From contig NZ_JAUSYK010000001.1 in NCBI RefSeq assembly GCF_030816855.1, positions 124,001 through 188,000 on the forward strand: DNA of 64,000 nucleotides, in the 5' to 3' direction. The notes under the pieces were generated by a model that worked only from the letters and a program-made list of their open reading frames with translations, was not told the origin of the DNA and searched no databases. The position numbers and the translations under genes are program-made. Below, piece after piece: positions 42,945-51,996 of this stretch (its first letter is position 1; each line of letters begins with the position of its first letter). This DNA is from Arthrobacter sp. B3I4. GTDB taxonomy: Bacteria; Actinomycetota; Actinomycetes; Actinomycetales; Micrococcaceae.

Positions 42945-43247
42945 CTAGCCTTCGCAGTCGATGCAGTACTTCATGCCGTTCTTTTCCTTGGCAACCTGGG
43001 ACCGGTGGCGGACCAGGAAGCAGGAGGAGCAGGTGAATTCATCGGACTGCTCCGGAACAACAATCACCGTCAGCTCTTCGCCGGAGAGATCGGCGCCGGG
43101 AAGGTCGATTCCTTCAGCCGTGTCGTTCTCGTCGACGTCGATAACAGCAGTCTGGGCGCCGCCGCCGCGGGACGCCTGAAGGGCCTCCAGCGATTCAGCG
43201 GGAGACTCTTCTTCTGTCTTGCGTGGGGCGTCGTAATCGGTAGCCAT
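42945..43247 (-). CDS. DUF4193 zinc-ribbon protein
   Basis: 100 aa from the ATG at 43247. Begins MATDYDAPRKTEEE; the middle is acidic, and the end carries two CxxC pairs (CSSC and CIDC) with the conserved FLVRHRSQVA between. This is the DUF4193 pattern, widespread in actinobacteria. A zinc ribbon is likely; function is unknown. Upstream residues in frame (MNPA) are not needed. Confidence 0.88.
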   Translation of the reverse strand: MATDYDAPRKTEEESPAESLEALQASRGGGAQTAVIDVDENDTAEGIDLPGADLSGEELTVIVVPEQSDEFTCSSCFLVRHRSQVAKEKNGMKYCIDCEG

Positions 43248-43399
43248 AGCGGGATTCACTTTCGTTGCTGCGCAGCGCCATTTCAGGCACCTAAGTGAAG
43301 CAGTTTAGGGCATCAGGACCACAGTTGGAGAATAGTGTGTTTAAAGCGACATTCGCGTCGCGGGACCACCCAAGTGTTCGAGCGAACCTGGAGGCAAAG

Positions 43400-43747
43400 A
43401 TGGCAACCAAACTCAACAAGAAGGCACTGGCACACGCGCGCAAGCTCGTCAAGGAAGGGAAGGTCGAGCACGACTCCCGGGACGACTGGAGCGAGCACGC
43501 GCCGTCGACGGAACAGGAAAACACATTCATCGATAAGAACGGGTTCGCGGACTTCGCCGCCTGGCACCTGGGGCTGGATCCGGACGCTTCGGAGGGGACC
43601 AAGGGCAGCGTGAGCTTCCCCTTCGGCGACTTCAAGAAGGTGCACCGCTGCGCCGTCGTTTCATTGGAGAGCCGGGCGGCGCAACATGATCACGATGACA
43701 TCGCGGCCGCGGCCAAGAAGCTTCTCGAAGAGATCGACGCAGACTAG
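43400..43747 (+). CDS. Conserved small protein of unknown function
   Basis: 115 aa from the ATG at 43400, which has a good GGAGG 5 nt upstream. Begins MATKLNKKALAHARKLVKEG, then HDSRDDWSEHAP and FADFAAWHLGLD; ends with the helix DDIAAAAKKLLEEID. Soluble, charged, no membrane helix or known catalytic motif. I do not recognise a named domain. It is divergent from DUF4193 and converges with the GyrI-like gene with a 9-bp gap. Confidence 0.8.
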   Translation: MATKLNKKALAHARKLVKEGKVEHDSRDDWSEHAPSTEQENTFIDKNGFADFAAWHLGLDPDASEGTKGSVSFPFGDFKKVHRCAVVSLESRAAQHDHDDIAAAAKKLLEEIDAD

Positions 43748-43756
43748 CGGCCGGAC

Positions 43757-44242
43757 TCAGGCGACCGGCCAGACGATCAGCGTCTTCCAGGTGGCTGGGT
43801 CCGGCTCCGCGGAAGGATCGCTGAGGTAGTACTCCCACATGGCATTGCCGGGCGTCAGGCCCTGCTCCTGCATCCGGGCCATCACGGCGTTGTAGGTTTC
43901 CGGCAGGCTCTCATACGGACCCACATGCAGCGCTTCGAGGGCACGGCCGGCCGGCAGCGTTCCGGCGGTCACGCCGCCATCGCTGCCACCCGGGTAGGGT
44001 GCCGCGAGCGGGAAACCCGCTTCGACATCGACGACGTCGGTGGGCATGCCGCGGTACAGCGCAAACGGCGGCCCGGCGAGCTGGACATGCTGCTGCTGAA
44101 GCGCCGACATCACGGACGAGTAGGCGCGGTCGAAGAATTCGCGCAGCGCGTTCATCGGCACGGTTTCGCGGATCACGGCCGTTGGCTTCTCTTCAAGGTC
44201 GGAGGACTTGATTTCAGGCGTTCCCGGATTCGTTTCGCTCAT
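43757..44242 (-). CDS. GyrI-like effector-binding domain protein
   Basis: 161 aa with the layout of the AraC effector-binding/GyrI fold: FALYRGMPTDVVDVEAGFPL in the first half and LEALHVGPYESLPETYNAV in the second, ending YYLSDPSAEPDPATWKTLI, then VWPVA. No DNA-binding domain is attached. Stand-alone members sequester small hydrophobic ligands or inhibit gyrase; which applies cannot be said. A central glutamate in DVEAG is in the usual ligand-contact region. Confidence 0.8.
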   Translation of the reverse strand: MSETNPGTPEIKSSDLEEKPTAVIRETVPMNALREFFDRAYSSVMSALQQQHVQLAGPPFALYRGMPTDVVDVEAGFPLAAPYPGGSDGGVTAGTLPAGRALEALHVGPYESLPETYNAVMARMQEQGLTPGNAMWEYYLSDPSAEPDPATWKTLIVWPVA

Positions 44243-44353
44243 AGGTTTTACCCTCTGCCAGGCTCCTCAGGGCGGTCAAGGGCCTAACGTCCCCCGCGGC
44301 GCGGTGGACCGCTTTGCCGCCCTCTTCGGCCGGCTTTGGTGGACAATGCCTTC

Positions 44354-45172
44354 ATGACCAACGAGGATCTTCGGCCTGTCTACTTCCTTTCGGACAGCAC
44401 CGGCATCACAGCGGAAACGCTCGGCAACACCCTGCTGACCCAGTTCCCGGCCAACAATTTTGACCGCATCACAGTCCCCTTCATTACGACGGCCGGGCAG
44501 GCCAGATCCGTTGTTGAGATCATCGACCGGCTCGCCGCCAAAGGACCGCGGCCGGTCGTGTTTTCCACCGCGGTGAGCAAAGATGTCCGCGACGTCCTGG
44601 CGACCTGCCAGGGAATCGTGGTCGATCTCATTGGCCCGCACGTGGGGCAGCTGGAGCAGGCGCTGGGCAGCGCAGCCAGCGGCGAGCCGGGGCGCGCGCA
44701 CGGCCTCGGCAATGCTGCGCGCTACCAGTCGCGGATGGCCGCGGTGGAGTACGCCATGGAACACGACGACGGGCAGAGCCTGCGCGCGCTTGAAAAGGCG
44801 CAGGTAATTCTCGTGGCACCTTCCCGTTGTGGCAAGACACCAACAACCATGTACCTTGCCCTGCAGCACGGGATCTTCGCCGCCAACTTTCCCCTGGTGG
44901 ACGAGGACTTCGAAAAGGAGGGTCTCCCCAGGCCGTTGCGCCCGTTTGTTTCAAAGTGTTTCGGCCTCTCTTCGAACCCTCTGCGCCTGAGCCAGATCCG
45001 CACTGAGCGGCGGCGGGGCTCACCCTATGCGTCGCTGCGGCAGTGTGGCTTTGAGCTGCGCAGTGCCGAGCGCCTCTATGTGGAGCACGGAATTCCGTAC
45101 CTCAACTCTGCAACAGTGTCCGTGGAGGAAATGGCGGCGACGATTCTGCAGCGGATGAACCTCAAGCATTAG
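44354..45172 (+). CDS. ppsR: PEP synthase regulatory protein (bifunctional kinase/pyrophosphorylase)
   Basis: 272 aa from the ATG at 44354. Begins YFLSDSTGITAETLGNTLLT, the family's hallmark (DUF299). The nucleotide-binding loop is SRCGKTPTT at 157-165. These enzymes inactivate PEP synthase with ADP as phosphate donor and reactivate it with phosphate. It lies 147 bp upstream of ppsA in the same direction, so target and regulator are linked. It may instead act on PPDK in other lineages, but its neighbour here is PEP synthase. Confidence 0.92.
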   Translation: MTNEDLRPVYFLSDSTGITAETLGNTLLTQFPANNFDRITVPFITTAGQARSVVEIIDRLAAKGPRPVVFSTAVSKDVRDVLATCQGIVVDLIGPHVGQLEQALGSAASGEPGRAHGLGNAARYQSRMAAVEYAMEHDDGQSLRALEKAQVILVAPSRCGKTPTTMYLALQHGIFAANFPLVDEDFEKEGLPRPLRPFVSKCFGLSSNPLRLSQIRTERRRGSPYASLRQCGFELRSAERLYVEHGIPYLNSATVSVEEMAATILQRMNLKH

Positions 45173-45319
45173 CGAAAATTTTCACAAGCGCGGTGTGGCG
45201 CACGTCATATGGCACGGACGTGGGAGACCTGTCACTGTGGACAGGAATTGTGCCCGGCAACCGGCCATCGCCGCATGCGGGCGTTCGCGCACCTCATTCT
45301 CTGCGAAGGAGCAGTAAAA

Positions 45320-47725
45320 ATGACGACAGATATCCTGTGGTTTTCCGAACTTGGACTCAAGGACCTGGACCGGGTTGGCGGCAAGAACGCCTCCCTGGGC
45401 GAGATGGTGCAGAACCTCACGTCAGCCGGTGTGCAGGTACCGGACGGTTTCGCCACGACGGCGGACGCGTACCGCCGCTTCCTGGCGGATTCGGGCCTGG
45501 ACCAGCAGATCGCCGACAGGCTGGTGGGCCTGGACACCGACGACGTCACGGCACTGGCCGCCGCAGGCCAGGAGATCCGGTCGCTGATCCGTGAAACATC
45601 GTTCCTGCCCGACTTCGAAGCGCAGATCCGCAGCTCCTACGATCAGCTCGTCGAAAAGCACGGCGGCTCCGAAGACCTGTCCTGGGCGGTGCGCTCCAGC
45701 GCCACCGCGGAAGACCTCCCCGACGCCTCCTTCGCCGGCCAGCAGGAAACCTTCCTCAACGTCCGCGGCATCGAGAACATCCTGCAGGCCATCAAGGACG
45801 TCTTCGCCTCGCTCTACAACGACCGGGCCATCGCCTACCGGGTGCATCACAAATTCGAGCACGCCGAAGTCGCCCTTTCAGCGGGCGTCCAGCGGATGGT
45901 GCGTTCCGACGTCGGCGCTTCCGGTGTCATGTTCACCATGGACACCGAGTCCGGCTTCCAAGATGCCGTGTTCGTCACCTCGTCCTACGGCCTGGGCGAG
46001 GCGGTGGTTCAGGGTGCCGTGAACCCTGATGAGTTTTACGTCTACAAGCCTGCCCTGCAGGCGGGCCGCCCCGCCGTGCTGAAGCGCGGACTGGGTGAGA
46101 AGGCACTGCAGATGACGTACACCGCCAACAGTGAAATCGGCCGCACCATCGACTTCGTCCCGGTTGAGGCGTCGCTGCGGAACCGTTTCAGCCTCAGCGA
46201 CGCGGACGTCGAGCAGCTCGCCCGCCACGCCATAGCGATTGAGAACCACTACGGCCGGCCGATGGACATCGAATGGGGCAAGGACGGTATCGACGGCGGC
46301 CTCTACATCCTGCAGGCGCGCCCGGAGACGGTGCAGTCCCGCCGGGCTCCGGGCACCACCAGCCGCTACCGTCTCAACGCGACCGGCCCAGTGCTGGCCG
46401 AAGGCCGCGCCATCGGCCAGCGCATCGGCGCCGGCAGCGTCCGCGTCCTCACCTCGATCGACCAGATGGCCGCCTTCCAGACCGGTGACGTCCTTGTCGC
46501 CGACATGACCGACCCGGACTGGGAACCGATCATGAAGCGTGCCTCCGCAATCGTGACCAACCGCGGCGGGCGCACCTGCCACGCCGCCATCATCGCCCGG
46601 GAACTAGGGATTCCCGCCGTCGTCGGAACCGGGGAGGCCACCGACGTTCTCGCCAATGACCGCAAGGTCACGGTCTCCTGCGCCGACGGTGAGACGGGCA
46701 TCATCTACGACGGCATTCTCGACTTCACCGTGGAGGAAACCGGGATCACCACAATGCCGCAGGCCCCCGTCAAGGTCATGATGAACGTCGGAACCCCGGA
46801 ACAGGCGTTCACCTTCGCTCAGCTGCCGAACCACGGTGTGGGGCTGGCGCGGCTGGAGTTCATCATCAACCGCCAGATCGGCATCCACCCCAAAGCGCTG
46901 CTGAACATGGACGACCAGCCAGCCGAGGTGCTGGCAGAAATCCGGGAGCGGACCGCGGCGTACGACAGCCCGCGCGACTACTACATCAAGCGCCTGGCCG
47001 AAGGGGTGGCCACCATCGCCGCGGCGTTCGCGCCGGAGCCGGTGATTGTCCGGATGTCCGACTTCAAGTCCAATGAATACGCCAACCTCCTCGGCGGCCC
47101 CGCCTACGAGCCGCACGAAGAGAACCCGATGATCGGCTTCCGGGGCGCCTCACGCTACCTGGAACCGAGCTTCCGGGACTGCTTCGACCTCGAATGCGAG
47201 GCCCTCTCGTTCGTCCGCAACGAAATGGGCCTGACCAACGTCAAACTGATGATCCCCTTCGTGCGCACCCTGGACGAGGCCCGGGGCGTGATCGACCTGC
47301 TGGGCGAGAACGGCCTGCGCCGCGGCGAAAACGGACTGGAGGTCATCATGATGTGCGAACTCCCGTCCAACGCCCTGCTCGCCGACGAGTTCCTTGACCA
47401 CTTCGACGGTTTCTCCATCGGCTCCAACGACATGACCCAGCTAACCCTCGGTCTCGACCGGGACTCCGCCATCGTCGCCGGCAGCTTCGACGAACGCGAT
47501 CCGGCCGTCAAGAAGCTTCTGAGCATGGCGATCAAGGCCTGCAAAGCGCGCGGCAAGTACGTGGGCATCTGCGGGCAGGGCCCCAGCGACCACCCGGATC
47601 TCGCCGAATGGCTGGTGGCCGAAGGCATCGATTCCGTCTCCCTGAACCCGGACACCGTCGTGGAAACCTGGATCCGGCTCGCCAACACGGCGGACGGGAT
47701 CGACGCCGGCGCGGCGGCGAACTGA
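45320..47725 (+). CDS. ppsA: Phosphoenolpyruvate synthase (pyruvate, water dikinase)
   Basis: 801 aa from the ATG at 45320 (GAAGGAG upstream). Converts pyruvate plus ATP to PEP, AMP and phosphate. N-terminal ATP-grasp domain ([33 protein letters not shown]), swivelling domain with the phospho-histidine H421 in [19 protein letters not shown], and C-terminal PEP domain ([33 protein letters not shown]). The upstream 147 bp hold a small hairpin (CCTGTC/GACAGG at 45227-45244) and no clear promoter. Needed for growth on lactate or on serine/glycine carbon, both of which are supplied by genes in this window. Confidence 0.95.
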   Translation: MTTDILWFSELGLKDLDRVGGKNASLGEMVQNLTSAGVQVPDGFATTADAYRRFLADSGLDQQIADRLVGLDTDDVTALAAAGQEIRSLIRETSFLPDFEAQIRSSYDQLVEKHGGSEDLSWAVRSSATAEDLPDASFAGQQETFLNVRGIENILQAIKDVFASLYNDRAIAYRVHHKFEHAEVALSAGVQRMVRSDVGASGVMFTMDTESGFQDAVFVTSSYGLGEAVVQGAVNPDEFYVYKPALQAGRPAVLKRGLGEKALQMTYTANSEIGRTIDFVPVEASLRNRFSLSDADVEQLARHAIAIENHYGRPMDIEWGKDGIDGGLYILQARPETVQSRRAPGTTSRYRLNATGPVLAEGRAIGQRIGAGSVRVLTSIDQMAAFQTGDVLVADMTDPDWEPIMKRASAIVTNRGGRTCHAAIIARELGIPAVVGTGEATDVLANDRKVTVSCADGETGIIYDGILDFTVEETGITTMPQAPVKVMMNVGTPEQAFTFAQLPNHGVGLARLEFIINRQIGIHPKALLNMDDQPAEVLAEIRERTAAYDSPRDYYIKRLAEGVATIAAAFAPEPVIVRMSDFKSNEYANLLGGPAYEPHEENPMIGFRGASRYLEPSFRDCFDLECEALSFVRNEMGLTNVKLMIPFVRTLDEARGVIDLLGENGLRRGENGLEVIMMCELPSNALLADEFLDHFDGFSIGSNDMTQLTLGLDRDSAIVAGSFDERDPAVKKLLSMAIKACKARGKYVGICGQGPSDHPDLAEWLVAEGIDSVSLNPDTVVETWIRLANTADGIDAGAAAN

Positions 47726-47750
47726 CTCAACCCGCGGAGTGGCTGCCGAG

Positions 47751-47791
47751 GCAGCAGCGCGGCCGGTGCTCGACACCTGCCGCGCTGTTGC
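47751..47791 (+). terminator. Terminator after ppsA
   Basis: GCAGCAGCGCGGC pairs with GCCGCGCTGTTGC (one G-T), and an inner GGTG/CACC extends the stem. It starts 26 bp past the stop codon. Confidence 0.65.
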
Positions 47792-47818
47792 CCGCCGGCC
47801 GCCGGCAGGCGTACCTTA

Positions 47819-48358
47819 ATGGGCGTGAGCGACCTGTCAGTTCCGCTGCGCGTGGCCCGTGCCATCGGGGAGAGCCCGCTTTCCGAGCGTGTGGCCGCGG
47901 CGCAGGACCTCGTTTACGGGCCGGTGCTCAGATGGGCGCAGCGCAGCGCCTTTCATACGGACGTCCTCGGCCATTCGATCCATCCGCCACTCACCGACCT
48001 GACACTCGGGTGCTGGATCAGCGCAGCCATCCTCGACGTGGCCGGGAAGCCCCAGGACCGCCACGGCGCCACCCTCCTGGTGGCCGCCGGCTTGGCCGCA
48101 GCCGTGCCAACTGCCTTCGCCGGAGCGAGCGACTGGGCGGGAATGACAGGCACCGATCGACGCATCGGGGCCGTGCACGGACTTGGCACCGACGCCGCCG
48201 TCTTCCTTCTCCTCGGCTCCCTGATCGCCCGCACGCGCGGACGCCATTCCCTGGGCGTGCAGCTGGGCTTGGCCGGCAACGCCGTTATGGCAGGCACCGG
48301 ATTCCTGGGCGGACACCTGGCGCTCAACCGCGGAACCGCCCGCCGGACCCCCGCTTAG
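47819..48358 (+). CDS. DUF2231 membrane protein
   Basis: 179 aa. After a soluble N-terminus come about four membrane helices. VLGHSIHPPLTDLTLGCWIS and FLGGHLALNRG carry the His/Pro motifs of DUF2231 (HPxxxDxxxG; GGHL). Family members are often redox or haem-associated membrane proteins; function here is unknown. It has no ribosome binding site before the ATG (a GTG at 47825 is another option) and may be leaderless. Confidence 0.8.
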   Translation: MGVSDLSVPLRVARAIGESPLSERVAAAQDLVYGPVLRWAQRSAFHTDVLGHSIHPPLTDLTLGCWISAAILDVAGKPQDRHGATLLVAAGLAAAVPTAFAGASDWAGMTGTDRRIGAVHGLGTDAAVFLLLGSLIARTRGRHSLGVQLGLAGNAVMAGTGFLGGHLALNRGTARRTPA

Positions 48359-48436
48359 CGCGCCAGCCGGGCAAGGTCCCGCCGGACCCTTGTTTAAGCG
48401 TTCGGTTAGGGCGCCCGCCAGCCAAGGTGGGACAAG

Positions 48437-48475
48437 CAGCAGTCGCCGGCGCTCCCCGCCGGCCGCGCTGCTGCC
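48437..48475. terminator. Terminator between DUF2231 gene and small acidic gene
   Basis: GCAGCAG/CTGCTGC arms with an inner GCCGGCG/CGCCGGC stem between convergent genes. Confidence 0.65.
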
Positions 48476-48481
48476 TTCACG

Positions 48482-48688
48482 TCACCGTTTGTCTCTGCTC
48501 TCGAATTCCTCGTCGAGCTCATAGCGGCGGAATTCTGTTTCCGGGTTCGGCTCGCCGTCGGCCACAATCTCGTGGTCAAACTGGCGCTGGACCTGGCTGT
48601 CCAGCACCTGCAATTCCCGGTCCGAAACCTCCCCCAAACGCTCGGGGAAGGGCTCGTCAGGGGTCAGATGGAGATTCTCCGCCGTCAT
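48482..48688 (-). CDS. Small acidic protein of unknown function
   Basis: 68 aa from the ATG at 48688 (AAGGA about 10 nt upstream); a GTG at 48721 would add 11 residues. Begins MTAENLHLTPDEPFPERLGE, ends EFRRYELDEEFESRDKR. Very charged, no membrane helix. A TATACT (-10-like) lies at 48747-48742 on the minus strand. I do not recognise a family. Confidence 0.6.
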   Translation of the reverse strand: MTAENLHLTPDEPFPERLGEVSDRELQVLDSQVQRQFDHEIVADGEPNPETEFRRYELDEEFESRDKR

Positions 48689-48859
48689 GTAATCGCCATC
48701 CTTCGCTTTCGTATCCGGCACCCCAGCGGGGCCGATACGGACAGTATAAGCAGGATGCGGCCGCGAGAATTGGGTACTTTCGGCGCTTGACCCGGGCCGC
48801 TTATTTCAGCAAGCCGGAGCGCGCCCCTGCCTGCCTGAGGGGATCACCGAAGGGTGCAC

Positions 48860-49480
48860 TTAGCGGCCGATGATGACGTCCAGGATGCGAGGTCCGTGAA
48901 CACCTTCGACGCGTTCCAACTCGATGTCGCTGGTGGCGCTCGGTCCGCTGATCAGCGTGAGCGGCCGGGTACCGTCAATGCGGCGCAGCGACTCGGGCAG
49001 GATCCCGGCGATGTCCGCGGCGTTCACGACGCAGATGTGATGGTCCGGGACGAGGCTGATCGCCCGGCGGCCCTGGTTGGGGCTGCCGTCCAGGATGATG
49101 GTTCCCGTTTCGGCGACAGCGGCAGCACTGCCGGTGACGACGGCGCCGATGCCGTCCAGCTCGGCCACGCTCAGCGGCGCGGCGGCCGAGTCCACCCGCC
49201 GACGGGCATCGGATTCGGTGACCCAGGCGGCGTCGAGCCCTTCCGGCGCGACGTAGCTGCCGACGTCGGCGAGGAGCTCGGCAATCCGCGCCGGCACGTC
49301 TGCTGCCGCCACGACGGAGACCCTGGCCTTGTAGTCGACTAGCCGGTCGGAGAGCAGGTGCACCAGTGCGTCTTGGTCCAGCTCGGACGTTGCCCGGTAC
49401 TCCCGGGGGATCTCCGGGGCCACGGGCGCGTCCCGCAGCGCAGAACGGATACGGCCCAGGATGTCTTCGCGTGCGCTCAT
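48860..49480 (-). CDS. lutC: Lactate utilisation protein C (LutC/YkgG family)
   Basis: 206 aa from the ATG at 49480. It has the LUD-domain marks GIGAVVTGSAAAVAETGTIIL and RAISLVPDHHICVV. LutC works with LutA and LutB to oxidise L-lactate to pyruvate (shown in Bacillus subtilis). The start overlaps the lutB stop by 4 bp. Last gene of the lutABC operon. Confidence 0.93.
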   Translation of the reverse strand: MSAREDILGRIRSALRDAPVAPEIPREYRATSELDQDALVHLLSDRLVDYKARVSVVAAADVPARIAELLADVGSYVAPEGLDAAWVTESDARRRVDSAAAPLSVAELDGIGAVVTGSAAAVAETGTIILDGSPNQGRRAISLVPDHHICVVNAADIAGILPESLRRIDGTRPLTLISGPSATSDIELERVEGVHGPRILDVIIGR

Positions 49481-51009
49481 GCTCCGGTTTCCTCGTTTTG
49501 AGTCGTGTCTTGGGTCTTGCCACCGTGTTGTTCCGCACCCTGGCGCTCTTTGGCCCACCAGTTCCGGAAGGACTGCGCGGGAGGCGCGGGGATGTCGCGG
49601 CTCTGCGTCCAGCCGGCGGCGATGCCGGGCAGCTTCTTGATCTTCTTGTCGCGCCCGGCAGCCAGCCGGCCGAGCGGCAGGCCTCTTTCGAGCAGTCCGA
49701 GCCGCTTGCCGGAGGACAGTGCCCAGGACGCGGCCGACATGCCGACGTCCATCTGGCTGGGCAGCTTCTTCTTCCCGCGCTGGCTGTCGACGTCGACGCT
49801 GCGCAGGTGCACGAGGATGTCCGGGATGTTGATCTTCACCGGGCAGGCGTCGTAGCAGGCTCCGCACAGCGAGGAGGCGTACGGCAGCGAGCTGTTTTCC
49901 TCGGACTCGATGCCGGTCAGCAGCGGGGACAGGATCGCGCCGATCGGGCCCGGGTAGGTGGAGCCGTAGGCGTGGCCGCCGGTCCGTTCGTACACCGGGC
50001 AGACGTTCATGCAGGCGCTGCAACGGATGCAGTGCAGCGCGGACCGGCCCATCTCATCGGCCAGGGCGGCACTGCGCCCGTTGTCCAGCAGCACGAGGTG
50101 CACGTTCTGCGGCCCGTCGCCCTCGGTCACGCCGGTCCACAGCGAGGTGTACGGGTTCATCCGTTCCCCGGTGGACGAGCGCGGGAGCAGCTGCATGAAC
50201 ACTTCAAGGTCCTGCCAGCTGGGCAGCAGCTTTTCGACGCCCATCACGGTGATCAGGGTTTCCGGCAGGGTCAGGCACATCCGGCCGTTGCCTTCGGATT
50301 CGACGACGGCGAGGGTTCCGGAATCGGCCAGCGCGAAGTTGGCTCCGGAGACGGCCACCTTGGCCGTGAGGAACTTGCGGCGCAGGTGCGCGCGGGCGGC
50401 CATGGCGAGCACCGCCGGGTTGTCAGTGAGCTCAGGGTCGGCGCCGGGCATCTCGCGCAGGAAGATGTCCCGGATCTCGGTGCGGTTCTTGTGGATGGCC
50501 GGCACCAGGATATGGCTGGGCTTGTCGTGGTCCAGCTGGACGATCAACTCGGCCAGGTCCGTTTCGAAGGCCGCGATTCCCTGCTCTTCGAGGTACTCGT
50601 TGAGCCCGATCTCCTGGGTGGCCATGGATTTGACCTTGACCACCTCGGTTTCGCCAGTGTCCCTGATCAGACCCGCGACGATTTCGTTGGCCTCGCTGGC
50701 GTCGCGCGCCCAGTGGATCACTCCGCCGCGCGCGGTGAAGTTCTGCTCGAACTGTTCCAGGAGTTCGGGCAGCCGGGCCATCACGGATTCCTTGATGGCG
50801 GAGCCGGCGTCGCGCAGCTGCTCCCAGTCCGGCAGTTCGGACACCACTTGGAGCCGCTTGTCGCGGATGGTGTGGGTGGCGTGGCCGAGATTGGCGCGCA
50901 GCTGCGCGTTGCCCAGCTCGCGGTGCGCGGCCTTGGGGAAGGATTCGGCGGCGTGCAGGTTGCCGGAGCCGAAGACCGGCAGGGAGGGCATGCCCAGGAA
51001 GGTGCTCAT
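49477..51009 (-). CDS. lutB: Lactate utilisation iron-sulfur protein B
   Basis: 510 aa. The N-terminal LUD domain (VVKVKSMATQEIGLNEYLEE, SGANFALADSGTLAVVESEG) is followed by two 4Fe-4S ferredoxin motifs: C327-xx-C330-xx-C333-xxx-C337 and C382-xx-C385-xxx-C389. A C-terminal extension of about 110 residues ends in a charged tail. It transfers electrons from lactate oxidation. Four-base overlaps join it to lutA and lutC. Confidence 0.95.
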   Translation of the reverse strand: MSTFLGMPSLPVFGSGNLHAAESFPKAAHRELGNAQLRANLGHATHTIRDKRLQVVSELPDWEQLRDAGSAIKESVMARLPELLEQFEQNFTARGGVIHWARDASEANEIVAGLIRDTGETEVVKVKSMATQEIGLNEYLEEQGIAAFETDLAELIVQLDHDKPSHILVPAIHKNRTEIRDIFLREMPGADPELTDNPAVLAMAARAHLRRKFLTAKVAVSGANFALADSGTLAVVESEGNGRMCLTLPETLITVMGVEKLLPSWQDLEVFMQLLPRSSTGERMNPYTSLWTGVTEGDGPQNVHLVLLDNGRSAALADEMGRSALHCIRCSACMNVCPVYERTGGHAYGSTYPGPIGAILSPLLTGIESEENSSLPYASSLCGACYDACPVKINIPDILVHLRSVDVDSQRGKKKLPSQMDVGMSAASWALSSGKRLGLLERGLPLGRLAAGRDKKIKKLPGIAAGWTQSRDIPAPPAQSFRNWWAKERQGAEQHGGKTQDTTQNEETGA

Positions 51010-51809
51010 CGGGTGGCCTTTCCGGTGCTGACGTGGACGTCGCCGGTGACGGAAGCGGGCGCCCCCATGGTGCTGGCGAGGATTTCAGCGAGGTGCAGAG
51101 TAGTAACGTTGCTGCCCTGACGGGACAGGCCACCCCCAATGTGCATCAGGCAGGACGCGTCGCCACCGGTGCACAGTTCGGCGCCGGTGGTGCGGATGTT
51201 GGCCGCCTTGTCTTCGAGCATGGCCGAGGACACGTCCGCGTTCTTAATTGAGAAGGTGCCGCCGAAGCCGCAACACTGGTCCGCCTCCGGGAGGTCGACC
51301 AAGTCGATCCCGGCCACGGTGCGTAACAGCCGGGACTGGCGGTCGCCGAGGCGGAGCAGACGCATGCCGTGGCAGCTGGGGTGGTAGGTGACGCGGTGCG
51401 GGAAGTAGGAGCCGAGCTGGGCGCCGGCGTCGGTCACGCCGAGGACGTCCACGAGCAGTTCGGAGAGCTCGTAGGTCCGGGCGCCGACGGCGGCGGCGCG
51501 GGTTTCCAGGGCGGTGTCGCCGCAGGAGCGGGCGACCATCGGGTGCTGGTGCTTCACCGACGCGACGCAGGACCCGGAAGGTGCGACGGCGACGTCGTAC
51601 TCCTCCGTGTCGAACGCGTCCACATGGTTGGCGACCACCGGAACCGCTTCCTTCAGGTAGCCGCTGTTGACGTGCATCTGGCCGCAGCAGGCCTGGCCCG
51701 CTGGAAACACGACCTCGTGTCCCAGCCGTTCCAGGATGCTGACCGTGGCCTGCGCCGTGCGCGGATACATCGCATCCACGATGCAGGTGGCAAACAAAGC
51801 GATTCTCAT
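51006..51809 (-). CDS. lutA: Lactate utilisation protein A (CCG-domain Fe-S oxidoreductase)
   Basis: 267 aa from the ATG at 51809. Begins MRIALFATCIVDAMYP, with two CCG repeats (GQACCGQMHVNSG; DQCCGFGGTFSIKN), the cysteine-rich domains that bind a [4Fe-4S] cluster. First gene of lutABC; a GntR-type operator lies 30 bp upstream. Confidence 0.95.
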   Translation of the reverse strand: MRIALFATCIVDAMYPRTAQATVSILERLGHEVVFPAGQACCGQMHVNSGYLKEAVPVVANHVDAFDTEEYDVAVAPSGSCVASVKHQHPMVARSCGDTALETRAAAVGARTYELSELLVDVLGVTDAGAQLGSYFPHRVTYHPSCHGMRLLRLGDRQSRLLRTVAGIDLVDLPEADQCCGFGGTFSIKNADVSSAMLEDKAANIRTTGAELCTGGDASCLMHIGGGLSRQGSNVTTLHLAEILASTMGAPASVTGDVHVSTGKATR

Positions 51810-51838
51810 GACAGCCTTTCGAGCAGCGTCAGGACATG

Positions 51839-51849
51839 TGGTCTGACCA
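51839..51849. promoter_or_regulatory. GntR/FadR-type operator upstream of lutA
   Basis: TGGTC-T-GACCA, a perfect inverted repeat of the FadR-subfamily type. On the minus strand a TACTAT (-10-like, 51854-51849) abuts it, so a bound repressor would block lutABC initiation. Confidence 0.75.
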
Positions 51850-51937
51850 TAGTAAAGCACGTGACGACGGCCACTCACCAGAAGCGCTTGGTAGTGCCGG
51901 GGCTCACATTCGTGGTGAGAGGTACGCTACACTCTCA

Positions 51938-51962
51938 TGGTCCGACCACAGTGGTCTGACCA
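51938..51962. promoter_or_regulatory. Double GntR/FadR-type operator upstream of lctP
   Basis: TGGTC-C-GACCA (51938-51948) and TGGTC-T-GACCA (51952-51962), centres 14 bp apart. They lie just downstream of TACACT (51928-51933), a plausible -10 for lctP, so binding should repress lactate permease. The rest of the 51810-51996 gap shows no gene. Confidence 0.75.
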
Positions 51963-51996
51963 AAGACTCGTCGTCTCTCAACGTAGAGGAACCTTC

